Source: Enterobacter cloacae subsp. cloacae ATCC 13047 (lineage in GTDB: Bacteria; Pseudomonadota; Gammaproteobacteria; Enterobacterales; Enterobacteriaceae). From it: a DNA stretch of 64,000 nt. Positions 37,651 to 45,913 of this stretch are shown here, one piece after another. The translations under genes and the position numbers were made by a program. The stretch's first letter is position 1, and each line of letters opens with the position of its first letter. Under the pieces are notes generated by a model. That model saw only the letters and a list, made by a program, of their open reading frames with translations. It did not search any database and had not been told where the DNA came from. Where the stretch lies: contig NC_014121.1 in the NCBI RefSeq assembly GCF_000025565.1, forward strand, positions 2,666,001 to 2,730,000, in the 5' to 3' direction.

Positions 37651-38366
37651 TACGACTCCTTGTGGCTGGCGAACAGCCGGGCAAAATCGGGCAGGCATTC
37701 ACCTGCCCGTTCGAAACAGAGGCTGGCGACGATATGTTCAAAATGGTGCATTAAGGCATCACTGAGGGGTTGCAGCGCTTTCTGACGCAGCAGCTCCACA
37801 AGCTGTTCGTGGTCATTGCAGCGACACCCCTGACGCCACGGCGCGCCCCAGGTGGCAATCACCAGCGAGGAGCGCTGGCTCAGGCGGGTCACCATCTCCG
37901 TCAGGACCTGATTGCCGGAGATGGCCTGCAGCTGAATATGGAAATTTGCGGAGTGGCGGATCGCCGCCGGGCCGTCGTAAGCCTCATGCGCCTGCTGCTC
38001 CTGACGGATGATTGACGCCAGCGCGGCCAGATGCGGCGGCTGACAGTGCGCCAGCACGTCCGGTAGATTGGCGACCTCCAGTAGCGCGCGGGTGCGAAAG
38101 ATCTGCCGGGCCTCTTCGACCGTCGGGCTGGCAACGTGTGCACCACGTTTGGGCGTTAAGGTGACCATTTGCACAGCGGCGAGTCGCTGCAGCACCTTAC
38201 GGATGCCCGTACGACTCACGCCAAAGACCTCCGCCAGCGCCTCTTCCGGCAATTTGCTTCCCGGCAGCAGCTGATGTTCGACAATCGCGGTCATCAGCGC
38301 CTGAAAGATGGATTCGTCTTTGTCTTGCAGGTCTGGCGCGGCGTGCAGACTGTTCACGTTGTTCAT
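37650..38366 (-). CDS. hpxS: HpxS, GntR-family (FCD) regulator of allantoin use
   Basis: 238 residues. GntR winged helix at about 18-85 (LPEEALAEVFGVSRTGIRKVLQRL) and an FCD ligand domain from about 95. In Klebsiella HpxS regulates the hpxSAB operon in response to allantoin. ATG at 38366 with GGAG 7 nt upstream. Divergent from hpxC; the gap contains GTATAC-centred elements. Confidence 0.9.
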   Translation of the reverse strand: MNNVNSLHAAPDLQDKDESIFQALMTAIVEHQLLPGSKLPEEALAEVFGVSRTGIRKVLQRLAAVQMVTLTPKRGAHVASPTVEEARQIFRTRALLEVANLPDVLAHCQPPHLAALASIIRQEQQAHEAYDGPAAIRHSANFHIQLQAISGNQVLTEMVTRLSQRSSLVIATWGAPWRQGCRCNDHEQLVELLRQKALQPLSDALMHHFEHIVASLCFERAGECLPDFARLFASHKES

Positions 38367-38401
38367 TAACCACTCCACTTTTTACTTTTCGCTATCGAAT
38401 C

Positions 38402-38431
38402 GTATACATAAAAATAAAATATTGCATACAA
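38402..38431. promoter_or_regulatory. HpxS operator candidates
   Basis: GTATACAT (38402-38409) and TGCATACAA (38423-38431) resemble the TTGTATACAA type of FCD-GntR operator. They sit 36-65 bp upstream of hpxS and just before the hpxC sigma-54 element. More GTATAC cores occur in the flanking genes. Confidence 0.5.
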
Positions 38432-38443
38432 GATTTATTATTT

Positions 38444-38459
38444 TGGCCTGGATCCTGCA
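38444..38459 (+). promoter_or_regulatory. Sigma-54-like promoter of hpxC-guaD
   Basis: TGGCCTGGATCCTGCA keeps the -24 TGGC and -12 TGCA with correct spacing. It ends 51 bp before the hpxC ATG. Weaker than the other elements in this window. Confidence 0.55.
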
Positions 38460-38510
38460 ACACCGTCTGCACTCCCACTCAACGGGTTTTCATTCACAGG
38501 AGCAGGTTTC

Positions 38511-40019
38511 ATGCCAAACAGACAAAATACGCAACACGGTACGGCCGCTGATTCCGGTGCGGTATACAGCCCACGGCTTTGCAATGAAGATCTGGCACCG
38601 ACGCGTGACCAGAACTGGAGCTGGTACAACATCTTTTCTTTCTGGATGTCCGACGTCCACAGCATGGGGGGATACGTGGTCGCCGCGAGCTTCTTTACGC
38701 TCGGGCTGGCAAGCTGGCAGGTGTTGCTCTGCCTGCTGGTGGGAATTTGCATTGTGCAGTTGTGTGCCAACCTGGTGGCGAAACCGAGCCAGATGGCGGG
38801 CGTGCCGTATGCGGTGATCAGCCGTCAGGCCTTTGGCGTGTTCGGGGCAAACATTCCGGCGGTGATCCGCGGGCTTATCGCCTTTGCCTGGTACGGCATT
38901 CAGACCTATCTGGCCGCTAACGCCCTGATGCTGGTGGCGCTGAAGTTCTGGCCGTCGCTCTCGTCGCTCACCACCGGCGCGTTTCTCGGGCTGTCGCACC
39001 TGGGCTGGGTCTGCTTTGCCATTATGTGGGTATTGCAGGCAATGGTCTTCTGGCACGGCATGAATGCCATCAAACGCTTTATCGATATCGCTGGCCCGGC
39101 GGTATATGTGGTGATGCTGGCGCTGGCAGGATGGATTGTATACAAGACCGGATTCGACGGGATCTCCTTTACCCTCGCCAGCAAATCCCTGAGCGCGGGC
39201 GAGCAGACCTGGCAGATGATCACCGCCACGGCGCTGGTGGTCTCCTACTTCTCAGGCCCGTTGCTCAACTTTGGTGATTTCTCCCGCTACGGCAAAAGCA
39301 TGGGGGAAATCCGCCGCTGCAACCGCTGGGGCCTGCCGTTTAACTTCCTGCTGTTCTCCATCGTGACCGTGGTGATTGTCTCCGGTACCCAGTCGCTGTT
39401 TGGCCGCATGATCACCGACCCGATTGAAACCGTCAGCCGCGTGGGCAACGATCTGGCGGTGGCGATTGGTCTGTTGACCATGATCACCGCCACCATCGGG
39501 ATTAACATCGTGGCCAACTTCGTCTCCCCGGCGTTTGATTTCTCTAACTGTTCCCCGCAGAAAATCAGCTTCCGCACCGGAGGAATGATTGCCGCCGTCG
39601 GCTCGATCCTGTTAACCCCGTGGAACCTGTTTAACTCCCCGGAGCTTATTCATTACACCCTGGATGTGCTGGGGGCGTTTATCGGTCCGCTGTTCGGTAT
39701 CCTGATTGCCGATTTCTACCTGATTAAGCGTGGCAAGGTATCCGTGGACGACCTGTTCGATGACACGCCAGAAGGGAAATACTGGTACCGCAACGGCTTT
39801 AACCCGAAAGCCATCGGCGCGCTGATCCCCTCGGTTGCCGTCGGGCTGGTGATAAGCTTCATCCCGGCGCTGCATGAGGTGGCAAACTTTAGCTGGTTCA
39901 TTGGCGTGTTCCTTGGCGGGGTAACCTACCGCTGGCTGGCGCGCGAAGAGCGCGAAGGGGCGTCCGCCGCTCACTTCACGTCACCCGAGGCCACGCAAAC
40001 AATCAGACAGGAGCCGTGA
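38511..40019 (+). CDS. hpxC: HpxC, NCS1-family nucleobase/allantoin permease
   Basis: 502 residues, about 12 membrane segments. NCS1 features: SPRLCNEDLAPTRDQNWSWYNIFSFWMSDVHSMGGYV near residues 20-60, QAFGVFGANIPAVIRG, and NFVSPAFDFSN. Imports a purine base or allantoin by cation symport; which one is not readable. Its stop overlaps the guaD start (TGATG), so a two-gene operon. Divergent from hpxSAB. Confidence 0.88.
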   Translation: MPNRQNTQHGTAADSGAVYSPRLCNEDLAPTRDQNWSWYNIFSFWMSDVHSMGGYVVAASFFTLGLASWQVLLCLLVGICIVQLCANLVAKPSQMAGVPYAVISRQAFGVFGANIPAVIRGLIAFAWYGIQTYLAANALMLVALKFWPSLSSLTTGAFLGLSHLGWVCFAIMWVLQAMVFWHGMNAIKRFIDIAGPAVYVVMLALAGWIVYKTGFDGISFTLASKSLSAGEQTWQMITATALVVSYFSGPLLNFGDFSRYGKSMGEIRRCNRWGLPFNFLLFSIVTVVIVSGTQSLFGRMITDPIETVSRVGNDLAVAIGLLTMITATIGINIVANFVSPAFDFSNCSPQKISFRTGGMIAAVGSILLTPWNLFNSPELIHYTLDVLGAFIGPLFGILIADFYLIKRGKVSVDDLFDDTPEGKYWYRNGFNPKAIGALIPSVAVGLVISFIPALHEVANFSWFIGVFLGGVTYRWLAREEREGASAAHFTSPEATQTIRQEP

Positions 40020-41335
40020 TGGATTACCAGACTGCGATACGCGGTGCATTTTTCGATATCGCCCGGGTCTGTGACAGCGCAGACCTGATTGCCGACCATG
40101 CGCGCTACCAGGAGGACGGCCTGCTGTTTATTCACCACGGGAAAATCGTGGCGCTCATGGCCTGGCAGGAGGGAGAGCAATATCTTGACCCGCACAAGGG
40201 TTACACCGACCTGCGCGGCAAACTGCTGCTGCCCGGCTTTATCGATACCCACGTTCATTACCCGCAGACCGAGATGATCGGCGCCTTCGGCGAGCAGCTG
40301 CTGGAGTGGCTGACCACCTATACGTTTCCGGTGGAGAGCCAGTTTGCCGACGAGAGCTACGCAAAAGAGATCGCAGAATTTTTCATAAATCAGCTGGTGA
40401 GCCACGGCACTACCACCGCACTGGTGTTTTGCACACTGCATCCGCAATCGGTGGATGCGCTGTTTACCGAAGCATCGCGCCTGAACATGCGCCTTATCGC
40501 CGGGAAGGTGATGATGGACCGGCACACCCCGGACTACCTGACCGAAACGGCACAACAGAGCTACCAGCAGACGCGGGATCTAATCCAGCGCTGGCACCAC
40601 CATGGACGGCTGGGGTATGCCATTACGCCACGCTTTGCGCCCACCTCATCACCGGAACTGCTGGCAGCGGTGCGTTTACTCAGAGAGGAGTTTCCGGACA
40701 CCTGGCTGCAAACCCATCTGAGCGAAAACCCGAACGAAGTGGCCTGGGTTAATGACCTGTGGCCGGAGCATGAACGTTATCTGGATGTCTATCACCACTA
40801 CGGCCTCACCGGCGAGCGCAGCATGTTTGCTCACGGGATCCATCTGCACCACAGCGAGTGGCAGTGCCTGCACGACACCGGATCGGCGGTGGCGTTTTGC
40901 CCTACTTCCAATCTGTTTCTTGGCAGTGGGCTGTTTCGGTTACCCGCCTGCTGGCAGCACAAGGTGCGAATGGGTATCGGCACCGACGTCGGCGCGGGTA
41001 CCACCTTCAGCATGCTGCGCACGCTGGGGGAAGCTTACAAGGTGGGTCAGTTGCAGAGCTATCGCCTGCGCGCCAGCGAGGCCTTTTATCATGCCACGCT
41101 GGGTGGCGCGCATGCCCTGCGTCTGGATGACAAAATTGGCAACTTCGCACCAGGCAAAGAGGCCGATTTTATCGTGATCGACCCGGCCGTCACCCCGCTG
41201 CAGCGCCTGCGTAGCGGGCGCTGCAAGGAAATCTACGAGCAGCTGTTTGTGCTGATGACCCTGGGCGACGAGCGTAATATCAGCCAAACCTGGGTCAACG
41301 GCGAGCCAGTGTGGTCAGCTGCCGCGGTAGGTTGA
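40019..41335 (+). CDS. guaD: GuaD, guanine deaminase
   Basis: 438-residue amidohydrolase. Zinc ligands in PGFIDTHVHYPQTEMIGAFG (His about 78-80), HLSENPNEV, HGIHLHHSEW and GTDVGAGTT. Converts guanine to xanthine and ammonium, feeding HpxDE. Coupled to hpxC. The last 21 bp overlap the end of the convergent hpxT gene. Confidence 0.94.
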   Translation: MDYQTAIRGAFFDIARVCDSADLIADHARYQEDGLLFIHHGKIVALMAWQEGEQYLDPHKGYTDLRGKLLLPGFIDTHVHYPQTEMIGAFGEQLLEWLTTYTFPVESQFADESYAKEIAEFFINQLVSHGTTTALVFCTLHPQSVDALFTEASRLNMRLIAGKVMMDRHTPDYLTETAQQSYQQTRDLIQRWHHHGRLGYAITPRFAPTSSPELLAAVRLLREEFPDTWLQTHLSENPNEVAWVNDLWPEHERYLDVYHHYGLTGERSMFAHGIHLHHSEWQCLHDTGSAVAFCPTSNLFLGSGLFRLPACWQHKVRMGIGTDVGAGTTFSMLRTLGEAYKVGQLQSYRLRASEAFYHATLGGAHALRLDDKIGNFAPGKEADFIVIDPAVTPLQRLRSGRCKEIYEQLFVLMTLGDERNISQTWVNGEPVWSAAAVG

Positions 41336-41638
41336 CCAGCCACCAGGGGCAATCACAAACGGCAGATGGAAGTGCTCATCTGCCGTTTCGCCGATTAGAA
41401 AATCAATCTGAGCGCAGGGATAGAGCGTGTCGCGCCCCGTTTCGCTAAACCAGGCGCCAGTCTCGGCCACCAGCCGATAGCGGCCCGCAGGCAGGACGGG
41501 AACAAATTCGGTGATGCGGCCCTGCGCGTTGGTCACGCCAGTTGCGATGATCTCCGCGTCCTGTTCAAGACGTACCGTCACCCCCTGCGCGGGTTTGCCC
41601 GTCGAGATATCCAGAATATGTGTACTGAGTGTGCTCAT
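41315..41638 (-). CDS. hpxT: HpxT, 5-hydroxyisourate hydrolase (transthyretin-like)
   Basis: 107 residues beginning STLSTHILDISTGKPAQGV and ending in the diagnostic YRGS, with catalytic His (THILD) and Arg (VRLE) in place. Hydrolyses HIU, the product of HpxO, to OHCU. Start overlaps the hpxQ stop (ATGA). No signal peptide, so cytoplasmic. Confidence 0.95.
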   Translation of the reverse strand: MSTLSTHILDISTGKPAQGVTVRLEQDAEIIATGVTNAQGRITEFVPVLPAGRYRLVAETGAWFSETGRDTLYPCAQIDFLIGETADEHFHLPFVIAPGGWSTYRGS

Positions 41639-42135
41639 GCGCCAATGACTCCTTCCAGTCGTAATAAGGTAATTTCCCGCAGCTGATCCAGTGCGGCCTG
41701 CACCTCCTGCGCATCGCTGTTTTCCAGCCGCGCATTCAGGACCTGCAGGATCTCCTCCCCGCTGCGGCCTTTGGCGCGGATCAGAAAGACGCGCCCGAAA
41801 CGGCTTTCGTAGCGGGCATTACCTGCCCGCAACGCCTCAGCAAGCTGCGCATCATCATGATTCACCGCTCCCTGCTCCCGACGCGACAGTGCCGCCTCCG
41901 CCTGCGTGCCCATGGGCTTCTCACCGATGCGCGGATGCGCGCTCAGGGCCCGCGTGAGCACGTGTTCATCCCAGCTATGCGTCAGCGCCTGGGCCGCGTT
42001 AAACAAAACCTCCCGGCTCGGATAAGGCCGCCCGGCGACCAGCGCCTCGGCCCAGCCGGGAATGGCCACGCAAGGGTGTAATAGCGTAAGCACCTCTTCG
42101 AGACTTCGGTGATTAAAATCGTCCAGCGTTATCAT
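41635..42135 (-). CDS. hpxQ: HpxQ, OHCU decarboxylase
   Basis: 166 residues. OHCU-decarboxylase motifs: LTRALSAHPRIGEKP (catalytic His about 70), ALRAGNARYESRFGRVFLIRAKGRS. Produces S-allantoin from OHCU. The ATG at 42135 is chosen by homology; a much longer open frame continues upstream to 43419 but is only antisense to hpxO. A sigma-54 element lies 34 bp upstream. Forms hpxQT with hpxT. Confidence 0.93.
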   Translation of the reverse strand: MITLDDFNHRSLEEVLTLLHPCVAIPGWAEALVAGRPYPSREVLFNAAQALTHSWDEHVLTRALSAHPRIGEKPMGTQAEAALSRREQGAVNHDDAQLAEALRAGNARYESRFGRVFLIRAKGRSGEEILQVLNARLENSDAQEVQAALDQLREITLLRLEGVIGA

Positions 42136-42168
42136 GGTTCCTCCCGTAACATCATCGTCCCTGAACAT

Positions 42169-42184
42169 TGCACAAAACACGCCA
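42169..42184 (-). promoter_or_regulatory. Sigma-54 promoter of hpxQT
   Basis: The minus strand reads TGGCGTGTTTTGTGCA, with TGGC at -24 and TGC at -12 and proper spacing, 34 bp before the hpxQ ATG. It shares the gap with the hpxO promoter and one NtrC-like site. Confidence 0.65.
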
Positions 42185-42269
42185 CTCTTGCCTGAGACCT
42201 GAAACAGTTGATTCCTTAACCCTAAACCGGAAATTATTGATTCATAAAAAGGCATTCCCACCGCGATAA

Positions 42270-42286
42270 CGCACCTTAGCAGTGCA
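42270..42286. promoter_or_regulatory. NtrC site between hpxQT and hpxODE
   Basis: CGCACCTTAGCAGTGCA differs from the NtrC consensus TGCACC-N5-GGTGCA at two positions. It lies about 40 bp upstream of the hpxO element and 85 bp from the hpxQ element, so one site could serve both promoters. Confidence 0.6.
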
Positions 42287-42325
42287 AACATCCCTCCCAC
42301 AACGCCCTTTACCGCACTCTGCAGC

Positions 42326-42341
42326 CTGGTACGCAAATTGC
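42326..42341 (+). promoter_or_regulatory. Sigma-54 promoter of hpxODE
   Basis: TGGTACGCAAATTGCT matches TGGCACG-N4-TTGCW with one change in a variable position, ending 34 bp before the hpxO ATG. Confidence 0.8.
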
Positions 42342-42375
42342 TGATGTTAATGACACCCGGCAAAAGGAGAGAAGC

Positions 42376-43530
42376 ATGAAAGCAATCGTCATTGGTGCGG
42401 GCATTGGTGGCCTGAGCGCCGCTGTCGCGCTGGAAAAGGCGGGCATCGACTGTACCGTGTTTGAAGCAGTAAAAGAGATCAAACCCGTTGGCGCGGCCAT
42501 CTCCATCTGGCCCAACGGGGTGAAATGCATGCAGCACCTCGGCATGGGCGACATTATTGAGACATACGGCGGGCCAATGCGCTTTATGGCCTACAAGGAT
42601 CACCGGCGCGGCGACACGTTGACCCGCTTTAGCCTGGCCCCGCTGGTGGAGCGCACCGGAGGACGCCCCTGCCCCGTCTCGCGCGCTGAACTGCAGCGCG
42701 AGATGCTGGACTTCTGGGGTCGCGAGCGGGTGCAGTTCGGCAAGCGCGTCGAACACGTCCGGGAAGATAATGCTGGCGTCAGCGTAACATTTACCGACGG
42801 CAGCACGGCGACGGGCGATTTTCTGATTGCCGCCGACGGCAGCCATTCGGCGGTGCGCCCGTACGTGCTGGGGTATACCCCCGATCGCCGCTACGCCGGT
42901 TACGTTAACTGGAACGGACTGGTGAAGATTGATGAAGAGATTGCCCCCGCCCACCAGTGGACCACGTTCGTGGGAGAAGGCAAGCGTGTGTCGCTGATGC
43001 CCGTCTCCGGTGGCCGCTTCTATTTCTTTTTTGATGTCCCGCTTCCCCTCGGTCTGGCGGAAGATCGCACCACCCTCAGAGCCGATCTCACGGGTTACTT
43101 CCGCGGCTGGGCACCGCCGGTGCAGAAGCTGATCGCCGCGCTGGATCCGGATACCACCAACCGCATAGAAATCCACGACATTGAGCCCTTCGACAGCCTG
43201 GTACGCGGCCACGTGGCGCTGCTCGGCGATGCGGCGCACAGCACCACGCCGGATATCGGCCAGGGCGGCTGCGCGGCGCTGGAGGATGCGGTTGTGCTGG
43301 GTGATTGTCTGCGCGAAAACCACAACATTACGCTGGCGCTGCGGCAGTACGAAGCCCTGCGCTGTGACCGGGTACGCGACCTGGTGCTGAAGGCTCGCAA
43401 GCGCTGTGACGTCACGCACGGTAAAGATATGGCGTTAACCAGAGCCTGGTATCAGGAGCTGAGAGAGGAGACCGGGGAGCGCATTATCAACGGTCTGTGC
43501 GACACCATTCAGGGCGGACCATTAGGCTGA
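42376..43530 (+). CDS. hpxO: HpxO, FAD-dependent urate hydroxylase
   Basis: 384 residues, group A flavoprotein monooxygenase. FAD loop IGAGIGGLSAAVALEKAG (6-23), DG motif LIAADGSHSAVRP, and second FAD motif GDAAHSTTPDIGQGGCAALED (about 285). Oxidises urate to 5-hydroxyisourate with NADH and O2, replacing uricase. AGGAGAG precedes the ATG. Next gene hpxD follows after 17 bp. Confidence 0.95.
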   Translation: MKAIVIGAGIGGLSAAVALEKAGIDCTVFEAVKEIKPVGAAISIWPNGVKCMQHLGMGDIIETYGGPMRFMAYKDHRRGDTLTRFSLAPLVERTGGRPCPVSRAELQREMLDFWGRERVQFGKRVEHVREDNAGVSVTFTDGSTATGDFLIAADGSHSAVRPYVLGYTPDRRYAGYVNWNGLVKIDEEIAPAHQWTTFVGEGKRVSLMPVSGGRFYFFFDVPLPLGLAEDRTTLRADLTGYFRGWAPPVQKLIAALDPDTTNRIEIHDIEPFDSLVRGHVALLGDAAHSTTPDIGQGGCAALEDAVVLGDCLRENHNITLALRQYEALRCDRVRDLVLKARKRCDVTHGKDMALTRAWYQELREETGERIINGLCDTIQGGPLG

Positions 43531-43547
43531 ACGTAAGAGGAATACAC

Positions 43548-44582
43548 ATGAATAAAGCACCTGTACCACCCGCCCATTGCACGTTTGAGCCAGAGGACTG
43601 GCTGCGTCTGGCAAAGTGCTGGCATCCGGTTGCGCGCGCTTGCGACATTGGCGCGGCGCCGGTTAAGGCGACCCTGCTGGACGAAGCGCTGGTTATCTAC
43701 CGCGTGAAAGGCCAGGTCGTGGTCGCCCGCGACGTTTGTCCGCATCGCGGCGTGCCGCTGACGCTGGGCTTTCATGATGAGCACGGGATTATCTGCCCCT
43801 ACCATGGCCTGCGCTTCGGGGAAGATGGCCGCTGCAACCGTATTCCCTCCAGCCCCGACCAGCCAGTACCGGCGAAACTCAACCTGATTAACTACGCCGT
43901 GGAGGAGCGCTTTGGCTTGATCTGGACGTGTCTGGCGTTTGACCCGGACAACCCGATGCCGCTGCCCACCATGCCACACTGGGATGACGATGGCTTTCAG
44001 CAGATCAACTGTCCGGCGTTTGAGGTGAATGGCTTCGCTGGCCGTCAGGTGGAAGGATTTTTGGATGTGGCGCATTTTGCGTGGATCCACACCAGCACCT
44101 TTGCGGACCCGGATAACCAGCTCGTCCCGACCTATCAGCCACAGGAAACACCGTTTGGCTTTGTAGCGGACTACTGGAGTTCGGTGAGCAATTATCCCGC
44201 CAGCGCTGACGTGCAGGCGCCGGAAGGCTTCCAGTGGCTGCGCCATTTTGAAATGCATTTGCCGTTTACCGCCACCCTGACGATCCATTTTCCGGGCGAA
44301 TCCCGGCTGGTGATCATGAACGCCGCGTCGCCGGTCTCGTCACGCGTCACCCGCATGTTTGCCCCGATTGCGCGCAACTTTGATCTGCATATCCCGGTGG
44401 AAGAGGTGCATGCCTTTAACCTGCGGATTTTTGAGGAAGACCGCCTGATGGTCGAGACCCAGCGCCCGGAAAGTTTGCCGTTGGATCTGACCCTTGAAGC
44501 CCATATTCCCGCGGATAAAAGCTCGATTGCCTATCGCCGGGGGCTGAAAAAGATGGGTTTTGGCGCGTTTTTCCTGGTCTGA
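43548..44582 (+). CDS. hpxD: HpxD, Rieske oxygenase component of (hypo)xanthine oxidation
   Basis: 344 residues. Rieske [2Fe-2S] ligands in CPHRG and CPYHGLRF (about 62-85), then a mononuclear-iron catalytic domain with FLDVAHFAWIHTSTF as the iron-ligand region. In Klebsiella HpxD with HpxE replaces molybdenum xanthine dehydrogenase for hypoxanthine to xanthine to urate. ATG at 43548 after AAGAGGA. Operon hpxO-hpxD-hpxE. Confidence 0.9.
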   Translation: MNKAPVPPAHCTFEPEDWLRLAKCWHPVARACDIGAAPVKATLLDEALVIYRVKGQVVVARDVCPHRGVPLTLGFHDEHGIICPYHGLRFGEDGRCNRIPSSPDQPVPAKLNLINYAVEERFGLIWTCLAFDPDNPMPLPTMPHWDDDGFQQINCPAFEVNGFAGRQVEGFLDVAHFAWIHTSTFADPDNQLVPTYQPQETPFGFVADYWSSVSNYPASADVQAPEGFQWLRHFEMHLPFTATLTIHFPGESRLVIMNAASPVSSRVTRMFAPIARNFDLHIPVEEVHAFNLRIFEEDRLMVETQRPESLPLDLTLEAHIPADKSSIAYRRGLKKMGFGAFFLV

Positions 44583-44594
44583 TGGAGGGCTGTC

Positions 44595-45545
44595 ATGAGT
44601 GATATTTTAAGCGTTATCGTCGACGGGCTGTGGCGTCAGGGGAACAAAAGCCTCGCCGTCAGGCTGGTGGCGGAAAACGGTGAAGCGCTGCCAGAGTGGC
44701 AGCCCGGTGCGCATATCGACGTGCATCTGCCCTGCGGGGTAATTCGTCAGTATTCTCTGACCGGCCCATGCGGGAGTGAAGGCTATCTGATCTGCGTGGG
44801 CCGGGAAACCGCCTCGCGCGGCGGGTCGCGCTATATTCATGAGACGCTGCGTCCCGGTCAGACGCTGCTGATCTCCGCGCCGCGCAATCTGTTTGCCCTG
44901 CAGGAGGCCGAACGGGTGTTGCTGCTGGCTGCGGGGATCGGGATTACGCCACTGTATGCCATGGCCCTGCAGCTGGAAGCAGCCGGAACCCCGTTCACTC
45001 TGCACTATTATGTCAAACACGCTGAAAGCGCGGCTTTCGCCTGCGAGCTGGCGCAGTTGAAGCACGGCGAATGCGTTATCCATACCACCAGCCCACGCAC
45101 GTTGCTGGCAGAGCATATCCCGATGGCCGCGGCGGGTCTTCACGCCTGGGTCTGTGGCCCGGCCGGGTTTATGGAAATGGTACGTGAGGTGGCGACGGCG
45201 AAAGGCTGGGATGGCGCCACGATCCACAGCGAGGCGTTTCAACCCGCTGCGCCTGATACCGGCGCTGAAAGCGGCGAGATCTTCACGATTAAACTGGCCT
45301 CCACCGGAGAGCGCTGGCCTGTGCCCGCAGATAAAACCATTGCTCAGGTGCTGCAGGAAAACGGTGTGGCCGTACCGCTCTCCTGCGAGATGGGGATCTG
45401 CGGTGCGTGTCTGACACCGGTGATTGACGGCGTGGTGGATCACCGGGACAGCGTACAGTCAGAGGCAGAGAAAAACGCCCCGAACCCGCATGTGGCGCTG
45501 TGTTGCTCAAGAAGTCATTCCGCTGAGCTGGTGATTGGGCTGTAA
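44595..45545 (+). CDS. hpxE: HpxE, flavin/[2Fe-2S] reductase partner of HpxD
   Basis: 316-residue phthalate-dioxygenase-reductase-type protein: FMN motif IRQYSLTGP (about 52), NAD-binding AAGIGITPLYAM (about 115), and C-terminal plant-type ferredoxin domain with Cys ligands in CEMGICGACLT and LCCSRS. Passes electrons from NADH to HpxD. 12 bp after hpxD. A terminator hairpin follows. Confidence 0.9.
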   Translation: MSDILSVIVDGLWRQGNKSLAVRLVAENGEALPEWQPGAHIDVHLPCGVIRQYSLTGPCGSEGYLICVGRETASRGGSRYIHETLRPGQTLLISAPRNLFALQEAERVLLLAAGIGITPLYAMALQLEAAGTPFTLHYYVKHAESAAFACELAQLKHGECVIHTTSPRTLLAEHIPMAAAGLHAWVCGPAGFMEMVREVATAKGWDGATIHSEAFQPAAPDTGAESGEIFTIKLASTGERWPVPADKTIAQVLQENGVAVPLSCEMGICGACLTPVIDGVVDHRDSVQSEAEKNAPNPHVALCCSRSHSAELVIGL

Positions 45546-45549
45546 AACG

Positions 45550-45583
45550 AAAAAACCCTGCGATAGTGCTATCGCAGGGTTTT
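45550..45583. terminator. Bidirectional terminator between hpxE and serT copy 1
   Basis: AAAACCCTGCGATA pairs with TATCGCAGGGTTTT, with A and T runs on either side, so it ends hpxE on one strand and the tRNA transcript on the other. An almost identical hairpin lies at 48729. Confidence 0.85.
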
Positions 45584-45589
45584 CGAATT

Positions 45590-45677
45590 TGGCGGAAGCG
45601 TAGAGATTCGAACTCTAGAACCCTTTCGGGTCGCCGGTTTTCAAGACCGGTGCCTTCAACCGCTCGGCCACGCTTCC
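45590..45677 (-). tRNA. serT: tRNA-Ser(UGA), copy 1
   Basis: 88 nt with encoded CCA. Minus strand starts GGAAGCGTGGCCGAGCGGTT, anticodon loop CTTGAAA (anticodon TGA), long class II variable arm CGACCCGAAAGGGTT, T-loop TTCGAAT. The acceptor ends pair (GGAAGCG/CGCTTCC). E. coli serT has the same anticodon. A -10-like TATAGT lies just upstream. Confidence 0.97.
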
Positions 45678-45881
45678 AAAGTGAGGCGCACTATAAACAT
45701 CTCTGAGCATGATGTAAAGCGTGAAATTGCATAAAGTTACACTTGCTCACCATCACCCCGCCCTCTGGCGTCATGACTCACTTCGGCGACGTTAATCTGG
45801 ATGTGAAGTTTCCCTCTCATTACAGGCACCGGCAAATGTCCGGCAGGCAGCGTGTTGCGCTCAATCACAATATATGTATTA

Positions 45882-45896
45882 TGTTATAACATAACA
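45882..45896. promoter_or_regulatory. Zur-box-like palindrome before the ABC operon
   Basis: TGTTATAACATAACA fits the enterobacterial Zur core TGTTATA-N-TATAACA with one mismatch and overlaps a perfect 16-bp palindrome TTATGTTATAACATAA (45879-45894). It lies 17 bp before the ATG, over the probable promoter. It does not look like a Fur box. Confidence 0.6.
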
Positions 45897-45913
45897 ATTT
45901 GGGATTGATTTTT

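Larger units (their letters stand above)
45550..45699. repeat. Direct repeat copy 1 (terminator + tRNA-Ser + promoter)
   Basis: About 150 bp repeated at 48729-48878, offset 3179 bp. The terminators differ by one base (45565 vs 48744) and the tRNA genes are identical; identity decays after about 45700. The copies bracket the ABC transporter operon. Confidence 0.92.

Noticed and set aside
42136..43419. Long open frame upstream of hpxQ on the minus strand (594 codons in all)
   Set aside because: Only the last 166 codons encode HpxQ; the rest is antisense to the well-supported hpxO gene and carries no recognisable domain.
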